64,000 bases of DNA from Nocardioides anomalus (GTDB lineage: Bacteria; Actinomycetota; Actinomycetes; Propionibacteriales; Nocardioidaceae), in assembly GCF_011046535.1 (NCBI RefSeq), contig NZ_CP049257.1, forward strand, positions 1,674,001 to 1,738,000, read 5' to 3'. This document shows, piece by piece, positions 9,391-16,498 of the stretch. Under the pieces are notes generated by a model that saw only the letters and a program-made list of their open reading frames with translations, had not been told where the DNA came from and searched no databases. Position numbers and translations under genes: made by a program. The stretch's first letter is position 1. Each line of letters starts with the position of its first letter.

Positions 9391-9418
9391 CGTACGGGCG
9401 AGCGGGGGTGACGGTTCA
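9391..9418 (-). promoter_or_regulatory. predicted SigL-type autoregulatory promoter
   Basis: Read on the minus strand, TGAACC (9413-9418) is followed after exactly 16 bases by CGTACG (9391-9396). The pattern TGAACC-N16-CGT is what I recall for mycobacterial SigL promoters. The predicted start lies only about 10-12 bases before the sigma ATG, leaving just room for the GGAGG ribosome site. Confidence 0.65.
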
Positions 9419-9498
9419 GTGTGGACCGTGCAGGTCCAGGCCGGGGGTGATGGGCTCTGTCTGGGTGCTGTGTCTCGTGGTGCGGCTCTCGTGTTTCC

Positions 9499-9681
9499 GG
9501 CCGCCTGTGGACTGACCCGGCCCCCGCCGGACCGCAGCCCCTCACCGAACGCAACCGACGCCGTGTTGCACGCGACTGCTCCCAGCGTGGTTGCGTTGCG
9601 TATGCGTGCCCCACGCCGCGGGTCTAGCGTTCGGCGAGGGGGCTGCGGTCCGGCGGGGGCCGGGTCAGACCACAGGCGGCC
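9499..9681. repeat. 54-bp near-perfect inverted repeat with 74-bp spacer
   Basis: The left arm 9499-9552 and the right arm 9627-9681 are reverse complements apart from two substitutions and one extra base. Both arms contain GACCCGGCCCCCGCCGGACC or its complement. Just inside, a smaller stem pairs 9551-9561 with 9586-9595 (GCAACC...GGTTGC, one bulge). No transposase frame lies between the arms. It could be a MITE-like or REP-like element or a structured transcript. Confidence 0.8.
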
Positions 9682-9845
9682 TGGTCTGGCGGCGGCACCG
9701 TCTCGTCTCCGCCTTCACGTGGGTGGGTGGGGTGCGGTGCGGGTCTTCGCACATCGGGACCGCAGCGTGGTCGCCGAAGGCGGCCGCGCTTTCGTGGGGC
9801 GGGGCGCAGCCTCGCCCTCAGCGCGCCCTCACCAGCCAGACCGGG

Positions 9846-9928
9846 TCCCGCTGTCAAGGACGAACCACTCGGGCCGAAGGCCCCGCCGTTCGCCGCTTGC
9901 GGCGCCGAAGGCGTCCTTGACAGCGGGA
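9846..9928. repeat. cloverleaf-like stem: 17-bp perfect inverted repeat enclosing two hairpins
   Basis: Arms 9846-9862 (TCCCGCTGTCAAGGACG) and 9912-9928 pair perfectly. The 49-base interior holds two further hairpins: GGCC-GAA-GGCC, and CGCCGC-TT-GCGGCG. The result is a three-way-junction shape about 83 bases long, and both strands would fold alike. It has no U-tract and sits far from both flanking genes, so it is not an ordinary terminator. Confidence 0.8.
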
Positions 9929-10027
9929 GTCGGGCTGGTAAGCGCGCGGCCGCACGCAATTGATCCCCGTACGAGCAAGAACCGTCGCGGGCAAGCAGGA
10001 GCCGAGAGACGGTGCGGAGGGGACCCC

Positions 10028-10420
10028 TCAGCGGCGGGCCAGGCGCGGGATCAGGATGGCGGCGGCCAGCAGGTGCGTCAGGACCAGACCGGCGGCGTCC
10101 AGGGCCGAGGCGCCGAGGAGCACGTCGGGGACGCACGAGAGCACCGTGAGCACGGACGCCGTGCGCAGGAACGCGGTCCGGCTCAGGTGGCGGGCGAGGA
10201 CGGTGCCGAGCACGGCGGCGATGAGGACGAGCTGGCCGAAGCTCAGGACGGGGATCGCGCCGTCGGTGACCGAGAGCGCGTGATCGGTGGCGGCGAAGGC
10301 CGCGGCGACGGCGGTGACGGTGAGGGCCGCGACCAGGCCGGTGGCCAGGGCGCGGGTCCAGGTGACGCGGGGACCGGTGGTGGGCCGGGCGTCGGCGGCG
10401 AGGGTGAGGGTGGCGCTCAT
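10028..10420 (-). CDS. DUF6069-type four-helix membrane protein
   Basis: 130-aa integral membrane protein with four predicted helices (about residues 22-45, 58-80, 85-102, 106-125), separated by short loops such as FAATDHALSV. Architecture and length fit the DUF6069 actinobacterial family, which has no known function. It starts at ATG 10418-10420 behind AGGAG. It is divergent from the MFS transporter, with 116 bp between the starts. Family call is from recall; no catalytic motif is visible. Confidence 0.75.
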   Translation of the reverse strand: MSATLTLAADARPTTGPRVTWTRALATGLVAALTVTAVAAAFAATDHALSVTDGAIPVLSFGQLVLIAAVLGTVLARHLSRTAFLRTASVLTVLSCVPDVLLGASALDAAGLVLTHLLAAAILIPRLARR

Positions 10421-10536
10421 GTCGGGCTCCTGGTGGTGGGGGAGCGGCTCGGTGCTGCTCCGTCATCCACTCCACGAAGGGGTCGGCGCGCGTACGACAC
10501 AGCGGCGAGAAGTTTCTTCGGGGTACCTCTCGGCCC

Positions 10537-12027
10537 GTGACCACACGCTCGAGGGCCGGCTACCCGCTGGCAGTGGCGCTGGTGGTGCTCGGCCTGTGCC
10601 CGTACGTCGTGGTGACCACGGCGTTCGCGCCCTTGGCCGACCTGGTGGCGCGCGACCTGCACGCCTCGGCGCAGGCGGTGCAGCTGGCCGGCGGGCTGGG
10701 CAACGCGGCGTACGCCGTGGGCGCGGTGGTGGCCGCCCAGCTGGGGCAGCGGTTCGTGCAGCGGCGGCTGTTCCTGGTCTACACGCCGGTGATCGTGGTG
10801 GCCACGCTGGTGGCGGGGCTGGCCGGCGACGGGCTGGTCTTCACGATCGGTCGGACCGCCGAGGGGTTCGCGGCGGGCGCGATGCTGATCAGCTCGCTGC
10901 CGGTGCTGCTGACCCGGTTCGGCAGCGGCAGGGTGCCGGTGAGCGCCGCGGTGGTGAACGTCGGGATGTTCGGGGCCAGCGCGCTCGGTCCGGTCGTCGG
11001 TGGCCTGGTGGCGGGGACCGAGGACTGGCGCGCGTTCTTCGTGGTCGTCGCGGTGCTCGAGGCGCTGGCCTGGGGGGCGGCGCTGGCCGGGTTCGTGCGC
11101 TTCGACCCGCCCGACCCGGAGCGGCCCTTCGACGTGCAGGCCGTCTTCTGGGTCGTGGTGGCCACGACGCTGCTGTTCACCGGCACGTCGCTGTTGACCG
11201 GTCACGCCTTCGTCTCCTGGCCGGTGCTGCTCCCGCTGGCCGGCGGGCTGGTCGCGCTGGCCCTGCTGTTCGTGGTGGAGGAGCGGCAGGAGCAGCCGCT
11301 GATCCCGCTGCGCGAGCTCGCCTCGCAGCTCCCCGTCACGGGGACCATGGCCGCGATGGTCGGGGGCGCGGTGTTCGTGGGCGCACTGCAGCTGGTCCAG
11401 CTCGAGCAGGCCGACGTGGTGCGGCGCGGGCCGGAGGCCGTGGCGTGGCTGTTCTGGCCCACGCCGATCGGCGCGGTGGTGGCGGCCGTGCTGCTCGGGG
11501 TGCTCGTCCGCACGGCGTACCTGCCCCTGCTGGTCGACGCCGGACTGCTCGCGCTGGCGGCGGCGCCCGCTCTCCTGCTCGCGCTGGGCTCGGGGCGACC
11601 GGTGGTCCTGGTGGCTGCGGCGCTGCTGGGCTTCGGGGCGGGCGCGACGGTCTCGCCGGGCCTGTTCCTCACCGGCTTCGGGCTCCCCGCGACCCAGCTC
11701 GGGCGCGCCTTCGCGATGGTGCAGCTGCTCCGCTCGCTCGCGACGTACGCCGTGGCGCCGGTCGTGCTCCACCTCGCGCAGTCACGTGGCGACCTGGCCG
11801 CAGGCGTCGACGACGCGCTCGTGGTCCTGCTGGTGCTGGCCGCGGTGGGCCTGGCCGCGGCAGTGCTGCTGCCGTTCTTCTCCGGCGCCCGGCTGCGCCG
11901 CCCGGACCTCGAGGGCTGGCTCGACGGCGGGCAGGCGCTGCCGTCGCCGACGCTGGCGGTGCACCTGCGGCCCGGGACCGAGGACGACGACGCCGCGCCG
12001 CTCCTGCCGGGAGGCGAGCCGCCCTGA
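10537..12027 (+). CDS. MFS transporter (drug-efflux type)
   Basis: 496-aa transporter starting at GTG. Hydrophobic segments begin at residue 6 (LAVALVVLGLCPYVVVTTAF) and continue to about residue 448, consistent with 12-14 helices. The family motif GRTAEGFAAGAML lies in the first half and DTHA2-like GLVAGTEDWRAFFVV in the second. The C-terminal ~45 residues are charged and cytosolic. No regulator is adjacent. An efflux role is inferred from the family; substrate unknown. Confidence 0.87.
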   Translation: MTTRSRAGYPLAVALVVLGLCPYVVVTTAFAPLADLVARDLHASAQAVQLAGGLGNAAYAVGAVVAAQLGQRFVQRRLFLVYTPVIVVATLVAGLAGDGLVFTIGRTAEGFAAGAMLISSLPVLLTRFGSGRVPVSAAVVNVGMFGASALGPVVGGLVAGTEDWRAFFVVVAVLEALAWGAALAGFVRFDPPDPERPFDVQAVFWVVVATTLLFTGTSLLTGHAFVSWPVLLPLAGGLVALALLFVVEERQEQPLIPLRELASQLPVTGTMAAMVGGAVFVGALQLVQLEQADVVRRGPEAVAWLFWPTPIGAVVAAVLLGVLVRTAYLPLLVDAGLLALAAAPALLLALGSGRPVVLVAAALLGFGAGATVSPGLFLTGFGLPATQLGRAFAMVQLLRSLATYAVAPVVLHLAQSRGDLAAGVDDALVVLLVLAAVGLAAAVLLPFFSGARLRRPDLEGWLDGGQALPSPTLAVHLRPGTEDDDAAPLLPGGEPP

Positions 12028-12149
12028 GCGGGCACAGGCGGGCGGTCCGGGCGGTCGCGCCCCGTGGGGGAGCGGCGAGAACGCGGTGTCGGACGTCACC
12101 CTGTGGGCATACTGGCCGCCACAGCAATCAACACCCGGGGGACCAGAAC

Positions 12150-12779
12150 ATGAAGTCAACGCGCATCTCCAAGGCCGCCGCCGCGCTCTGCGGCGTCGCC
12201 CTCGCCGTCGTCGGAGCGGCCGCACCGGCCCAGGCGGCCAGCTGGAGGGGCAGCGACCCGGCCCACGACGTCGCGGCGAAGAAGTGCAAGCCGCGCTGCG
12301 CGTACACCCCCGCCCCGGGTGTCGCCAGCGCCGACCTGGTCGGCTCGCGCGTCACCTACCGCCACGACGCCGTCAAGATCGCCATCAAGCTCCGCGGCGT
12401 CGACCGCTCCAAGGCGTTCGCCGTGACCAGCCTGCTCGCCGCCACCGACCGCGAGGGCCGCTACTTCTCCGCGATCTCCGCCTTCGCCCCCGGCCGCGCT
12501 CCCAAGATCACCTTCCGCAACCCCAGCGGCATCGCCATCAGGTGCGGCGGCGCCACCACCCAGCTCCAGGGCAACAGCGTGCTGGCCACGGTGCCCGCCC
12601 GCTGCCTCAACGCGCCCGACTTCGTGCGCTGGAGCGGCTACGTGCGGGTGATCTTCCCCGGCGACCTCGACACCGACCAGCGCTACCAGGGCTGGTTCGA
12701 CAAGTTCCGCACCAGCAGCTCCACGCCGCTGAACAAGAACACCTTCGAGTTCAGCCGCCGCATCGCCCGAGCGGCCTGA
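12150..12779 (+). CDS. secreted protein of unknown function
   Basis: 209-aa precursor with a clear Sec signal peptide: KSTR, hydrophobic core ALCGVALAVVGAA, and likely cleavage after AQA near residue 31. The mature part has cysteines in KKCKPRCAY and later at RCGG and ARCLN, which may form disulfides. Alternating segments such as VTYRHDAVKIAIKLRG suggest a beta-rich extracellular domain. RBS GGGGGA precedes ATG 12150. A second gene in the window (25208-25852) has the same general style, but the two are not clearly homologous. I do not recognise the family. Confidence 0.8.
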   Translation: MKSTRISKAAAALCGVALAVVGAAAPAQAASWRGSDPAHDVAAKKCKPRCAYTPAPGVASADLVGSRVTYRHDAVKIAIKLRGVDRSKAFAVTSLLAATDREGRYFSAISAFAPGRAPKITFRNPSGIAIRCGGATTQLQGNSVLATVPARCLNAPDFVRWSGYVRVIFPGDLDTDQRYQGWFDKFRTSSSTPLNKNTFEFSRRIARAA

Positions 12780-12793
12780 CGACGCCTTTCGTC

Positions 12794-12822
12794 GCCGCGG
12801 GCCCACCGGTTGCGCCCGCGGC
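12794..12822. terminator. hairpin terminator after the secreted-protein gene
   Basis: GCCGCGGGC (12794-12802) and GCCCGCGGC (12814-12822) form a perfect 9-bp stem with an 11-base loop, starting 15 bases past the stop codon. There is no U-tract, as is common in high-GC actinomycetes. Confidence 0.55.
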
Positions 12823-12883
12823 TGTGCGATAGCCCACCGCCGAGCGGCGGGGTGTCCCGGCGGTCAGCGGTTACCGGCTCCGC

Positions 12884-13048
12884 ATGGCAGACGCGCGACC
12901 GGGCCGGAAGATCATCTTCTTCCTCGTGATCCTCATCGCCGTCGTGGTGCTCGGGATCTTCATCCTCGTGGGCGCCCTCAGCGGCGGGGACGGCGAGGGC
13001 GGGGACGAGCAGCAGCAGCCGCCGCCCGCCAGCTCCGGCGCGCCCTAG
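12884..13048 (+). CDS. 54-aa single-pass membrane peptide
   Basis: Small reading frame starting MADARPGRK, followed by one strongly hydrophobic helix (residues 10-32, rich in I, V, L, F), then a glycine/aspartate/glutamate stretch, a QQQPPP run and a short tail. The basic N-terminus before the helix and acidic tail after it predict an N-in, C-out membrane anchor. Codon third positions are almost all G/C, like the neighbours, which supports real coding. It lies between a terminator-like hairpin and the end of selB. No family recognised. Confidence 0.6.
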   Translation: MADARPGRKIIFFLVILIAVVVLGIFILVGALSGGDGEGGDEQQQPPPASSGAP

Positions 13049-13076
13049 GCCTCCAGCAGACTCCGCCGGGACGGGC

Positions 13077-14555
13077 TCAGGAGCCGCGCAGCCGGCGCGT
13101 GTCGTCGGCCAGCCGCACGGTGCGCCCGGTCTTGTCCAGGTGGAGCAGGAGCGGCAGCGCCACCCGGCGTGAGGTCCCCAGCGCCTGACGGGCGGCGCTG
13201 GTGGTGAACGGCGCCTGGAGGCCGGCCAGCACGTCGACGGAGAGGTCCGCGGCGTCCGGCAGCAGGACCACGCCCGGGGCCACCCGGAGCACCCGGCCGT
13301 CCCTGTGCAGGCGAGCAGCGGTGCCGTCGTCCAGGCCGTACGCCGTGAGCGTGGGCGCGTCCGGCGCGTCGAAGGGCGCGTCCGCGAGGTGCTCCCGCAG
13401 CCGCTCGAGTGCGGCCTCCGCCGCGGGGTCCTCGACCACGGGCGCCGCCACCGGAGCGGCGGGCGCGGGCTCGGGCACGGCCTCTGCCTCCTCGCCCGAG
13501 AGCACGCGCGCCCGGCGCGCGGCGTCGCCGCGCCGGCTCAGCGCCGGCGGCGCGGCGTCCAGCACCACCACGCCCCAGACCTCGCGGCTGCCCGGATCGC
13601 GGAGCACGGCGCGGTCGCCGGCGCGCAGCGGCACCGGCTCGGGCAGCTGGAGCCGTGCGTACCCCCGACCCAGCGGTCGCAGCCGCACCTGCGCCGAGGC
13701 CGAGCCCACGTGCAGCACGGGCCGCTCGGGGGGCTCGCCACCGCCGTCCAGGCGCACGTCGACGGCGGCGGTGGAGATGAACGCACCGGGCGTGACCAGG
13801 GCGGAGCCGCGGGCGATGCCGGCGGGCGCGTGGCCGCCGAGGTCGAGCGCCACCCGCGCCACGCCCGTGACCTCGGTGCGCGACACCTCGAGCGACTCGA
13901 TGCCCCGCACACGCACCGGCTCGTCGCCGAACGCCAGCCGGTCGCCGGCCCGGACGGTGCCCTCGGGCAGGGTGCCGGTGACCACGGTGCCGGCGCCGCG
14001 GACGTGGAAGCGCCGGTCCACCCACAGCCGCACCGGGGCGGCCGGGTCCGGCGCCGGGACGCCGCGGAGCACCCCGGCCAGGGTCGAGCGCAGCGCATCC
14101 AGCCCGGCGCCGGTGCGGGCGCTGACCACCACGTGCGGCGCCGAGGCCAGCCCGGTCGCGGCCAGGCGGGACCGCGCGGCCTCGAGCGCCGGTGCCGGGT
14201 CGGCCAGGTCCGACCGGGTCACGGCCAGCAGTCCGTGCCGCACCCCGAGCGCGTCCAGCGCGGCCAGGTGCTCCTCGGCCTGGGGCATCCACGGGTCGTC
14301 GGCGGCCACCACGAACAGCGCCACCGGCACCGGCCCCATCCCGGCCAGGGCCGTGGTGAGGAAGCGCTGGTGGCCGGGCACGTCGACGTACGCCACGTCG
14401 CCGACGCCGGCCAGCGGCGCCCACGCGTAGCCCAGCTCGATCGACAGCCCGCGCCGGCGCTCCTCCTCGAGCCGGTCGGGGTCGCGGCCGGTGAGGGCGC
14501 GGATGAGCGCGGACTTGCCGTGGTCGACGTGGCCCGCGGTGGTGACTACGTGCAT
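13077..14555 (-). CDS. selB: selenocysteine-specific elongation factor SelB (compact form)
   Basis: 492-aa GTPase delivering Sec-tRNA-Sec to UGA codons marked by a SECIS hairpin. G1 is GHVDHGKS (residues 8-15), G3 is DVPGHQRF, and the G4 position reads TRSD. EF-Tu-like domains II and III follow (WVDRRFHVRGAGTVVTGTL). The C-terminus (about 400-492) looks like the last winged helices, ending in LLLHLDKTGRTVRLADDT, the SECIS-binding end. E. coli SelB is about 614 aa, so roughly 120 residues of linker and winged helix are missing. The ATG overlaps the selA stop by 10 bp. With tRNA-Sec and selA upstream the assignment is firm. Confidence 0.95.
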   Translation of the reverse strand: MHVVTTAGHVDHGKSALIRALTGRDPDRLEEERRRGLSIELGYAWAPLAGVGDVAYVDVPGHQRFLTTALAGMGPVPVALFVVAADDPWMPQAEEHLAALDALGVRHGLLAVTRSDLADPAPALEAARSRLAATGLASAPHVVVSARTGAGLDALRSTLAGVLRGVPAPDPAAPVRLWVDRRFHVRGAGTVVTGTLPEGTVRAGDRLAFGDEPVRVRGIESLEVSRTEVTGVARVALDLGGHAPAGIARGSALVTPGAFISTAAVDVRLDGGGEPPERPVLHVGSASAQVRLRPLGRGYARLQLPEPVPLRAGDRAVLRDPGSREVWGVVVLDAAPPALSRRGDAARRARVLSGEEAEAVPEPAPAAPVAAPVVEDPAAEAALERLREHLADAPFDAPDAPTLTAYGLDDGTAARLHRDGRVLRVAPGVVLLPDAADLSVDVLAGLQAPFTTSAARQALGTSRRVALPLLLHLDKTGRTVRLADDTRRLRGS

Positions 14556-15820
14556 GCCCGGACGGCGGCCAGCAGGCGCGCATCGTCCTCCGGGGGTACG
14601 GCGAGCAGGTCGAGCAGCAGCCGGCCCTCGTGCACCCGGCCCACCACCGGCACCGCGCCGAGCCGCAGCGGCTCGGCCAGCCCCTCCGGCAGGGCCACCG
14701 CCGCGCTGGACAGCTCGACGCCCGGCGCCCCGCCGCCCCCGACGCGCGCGCTCGTCGGCACCGCCTCGGCCCCGAGCGCCTCGGCCAGCGCGGAGGCCCG
14801 GGCCAGCAGCTCGGGCCCGGTCGTGGCCAGCGCCTGCGCGGTCGGCGTCGGGCCGCCGGTGAGCGTGGCCTCGAGGGCGGCCAGCGTCAGCTTGTCCACC
14901 CGCAGCGCCCGGGCCATCGGGTGCCGGCGCAGCCGCTCGACGTGCTCGCGGCGGCCGAGGAGCAGCCCGCACTGCGGTCCGCCCAGCAGCTTGTCGCCCG
15001 ACGACGTGACCAGGGCCGCACCCTCGAGCAGCGTCGTCGTGGCGTCCGGCTCGTCGGGCAGCCGGGGGTGCGGCTGGAGCAGCCCGGAGCCGGTGTCGGC
15101 CACCACCGGCACGGGCAGCGCGGCGAGCGCCGAGACCGGCACGGCCGAGGTGAACCCCTCCACCCGGAAGTTCGACGGGTGCACCTTGAGCACGAAGGCG
15201 ACCGAGTCGTCGACCGCCCGCTCGTAGTCCTCGAACCGCACCCGGTTGGTCGTCCCCACCTCGCGCAGCTCCGCCCCGAAGGACTCCACCAGCTCCGGGA
15301 TCCGGAAGCCGTCGCCGATCTCCACCAGCTCGCCGCGCGCGATCACGACCCGCCGCCCGCGGGCCAGCACCCCGGCCGCCAGCCCCAGGGCCGCCGCGCC
15401 GTTGTTGACCACGTGCACCGCCTCGGCCGCCGGCACCGCCGCCGCCAGCGCCGCCAGCGCGGCGGCCCCGCGCCGACCGCGCCGTCCGGTGGCCAGGTCC
15501 AGCTCCACGTCGGTCGGCCCGGCCGCGGTCACCACGGCGTCGACCGCCGCGGGGGAGTACGCCGCGCGCCCCAGGTTGGTGTGCACCACGACGCCGGTGG
15601 CGTTGATGACCGGCCGCAGCGAGGTGCCGCCCGCCGGCAGCGCGTCCAGCACCGCGTCGACCACGGCCTCCGGCGCCAGCGCCGCCCGCCGCACCTGGGC
15701 CAGCTGCTCGACCACGGCCGACTTCACCTGCGCCCGCCCCAGCCGGCCGGCCGCCTCGGCCAGCCGCGGGTCGGCCAGCACCGTGTCGGTGCGCGGGACG
15801 GCGCGCCGCGGGTCGGACAT
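14546..15820 (-). CDS. selA: L-seryl-tRNA(Sec) selenium transferase
   Basis: 424-aa PLP enzyme converting Ser-tRNA-Sec to Sec-tRNA-Sec using selenophosphate. The cofactor lysine is Lys277 in SSGDKLLGGPQCG, the invariant SelA motif. Other family signatures are INATGVVVHTNLGRA, VHVVNNGAAA (phosphate-binding region) and VGTTNRVRFEDYE. Length is slightly below the ~460 aa of E. coli SelA. ATG 15818-15820 lies 20 bp from the tRNA-Sec 3' end on the same strand, so selC, selA and selB may share a transcript. Confidence 0.97.
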   Translation of the reverse strand: MSDPRRAVPRTDTVLADPRLAEAAGRLGRAQVKSAVVEQLAQVRRAALAPEAVVDAVLDALPAGGTSLRPVINATGVVVHTNLGRAAYSPAAVDAVVTAAGPTDVELDLATGRRGRRGAAALAALAAAVPAAEAVHVVNNGAAALGLAAGVLARGRRVVIARGELVEIGDGFRIPELVESFGAELREVGTTNRVRFEDYERAVDDSVAFVLKVHPSNFRVEGFTSAVPVSALAALPVPVVADTGSGLLQPHPRLPDEPDATTTLLEGAALVTSSGDKLLGGPQCGLLLGRREHVERLRRHPMARALRVDKLTLAALEATLTGGPTPTAQALATTGPELLARASALAEALGAEAVPTSARVGGGGAPGVELSSAAVALPEGLAEPLRLGAVPVVGRVHEGRLLLDLLAVPPEDDARLLAAVRACT

Positions 15821-15840
15821 GGGCACCCTCCGGTCAGGTC

Positions 15841-15935
15841 TGGCGGAGGCGGACGGGAATCGAACCCGCCTGACCGAGGTGCTCGGCCACAACGGTTTTG
15901 AGGACCGCGCCCGTCACCAGACGAGGTACGCCTCC
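15841..15935 (-). tRNA. selC: tRNA-Sec (anticodon UCA)
   Basis: 95-nt selenocysteine tRNA with encoded CCA. It has the long form typical of selC: acceptor GGAGGCG pairs CGCCTCC, with an eighth position that does not pair canonically (T opposite C). The D stem is long (CTCGTC with GACGGG), the anticodon is TCA at 15899-15901, a long variable arm pairs CCGAG with CTCGG, and the T loop is TTCGATT. The anticodon loop reads CCTCAAA, giving C at position 33 where nearly all tRNAs have U. It is directly followed by selA and selB. Confidence 0.96.
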
Positions 15936-15945
15936 GTGGGCGAGC

Positions 15946-16434
15946 CTACGGCTCGTCCAGCACCAGCCGCTGACCGCCGTCGGCCAGCTCACGCACCACG
16001 TCGAGGTGACCGGCGTGGGTGGCGGTCTCCACCAGCACGTGGAGCAGCACGTCGCGCAACGTGTCGTACGGCGGCTCGCCGCCGTCGAACCACCACGCCG
16101 GCGCCGCGTCGGACGGGAGGTCCACGACGGCCGCGTCGGCCAGGGCGCACTCGGTGCGGTAGCCCTCGAGCACCGCGTCGGCCGGCACGTCCGGTCCGAC
16201 CGTCCACCCGGCGTACCCCAGGGGCAGCTCGACGTCCGCACCGGTCATCACCCGGCGCAGCCACACGCGCTCCACGTCCAGGGCCAGGTGCTGCACCAGG
16301 CCGAGCGGCGTCCAGCCGGACGGCAGCCGGGCTGCGCGCCGCTCGGGCTCGGTCAGCGCCTCGACCTGCTCGAGCACGTGCCGGCGTCTCGAGCCCTGCC
16401 ACTCCAGCAGGGCGGCCACGGTGGGATCAGCCAT
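15946..16434 (-). CDS. DinB/DUF664-family protein
   Basis: 162-aa four-helix-bundle protein of the DinB-like superfamily, which includes bacillithiol- and mycothiol-dependent transferases. Candidate metal ligands are His in GLVQHLALDVE and the pair in ATHAGHLDVV, matching the three-His pattern of the family. It starts at ATG 16432-16434, divergent from fdhA. The stop sits inside a small palindrome CGAGCC-TAC-GGCTCG (15941-15955), which may separate it from selC. No direct link to selenium metabolism is known; placement between selC and fdhA may be incidental. Confidence 0.85.
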   Translation of the reverse strand: MADPTVAALLEWQGSRRRHVLEQVEALTEPERRAARLPSGWTPLGLVQHLALDVERVWLRRVMTGADVELPLGYAGWTVGPDVPADAVLEGYRTECALADAAVVDLPSDAAPAWWFDGGEPPYDTLRDVLLHVLVETATHAGHLDVVRELADGGQRLVLDEP

Positions 16435-16498
16435 GCGCCACAGCATCACACCCCCAGGGGTGCCGATGATCGCGGGCGCGAGGGGATACCGTCGCCCC

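Larger units (their letters stand above)
9375..10027. other. gene-free region with large inverted repeats
   Basis: No convincing coding frame is present across 653 bp; the open frames have Pro/Arg-biased composition. Beyond the sigma promoter at its left end, it holds two separate inverted-repeat structures, listed individually. Nothing recognisable was seen at 9682-9845 or 9929-10027. Confidence 0.7.

Noticed and set aside
9591..9920. 109-aa frame in the gene-free region
   Set aside because: It crosses both inverted repeats, has no ribosome site and has a biased composition.
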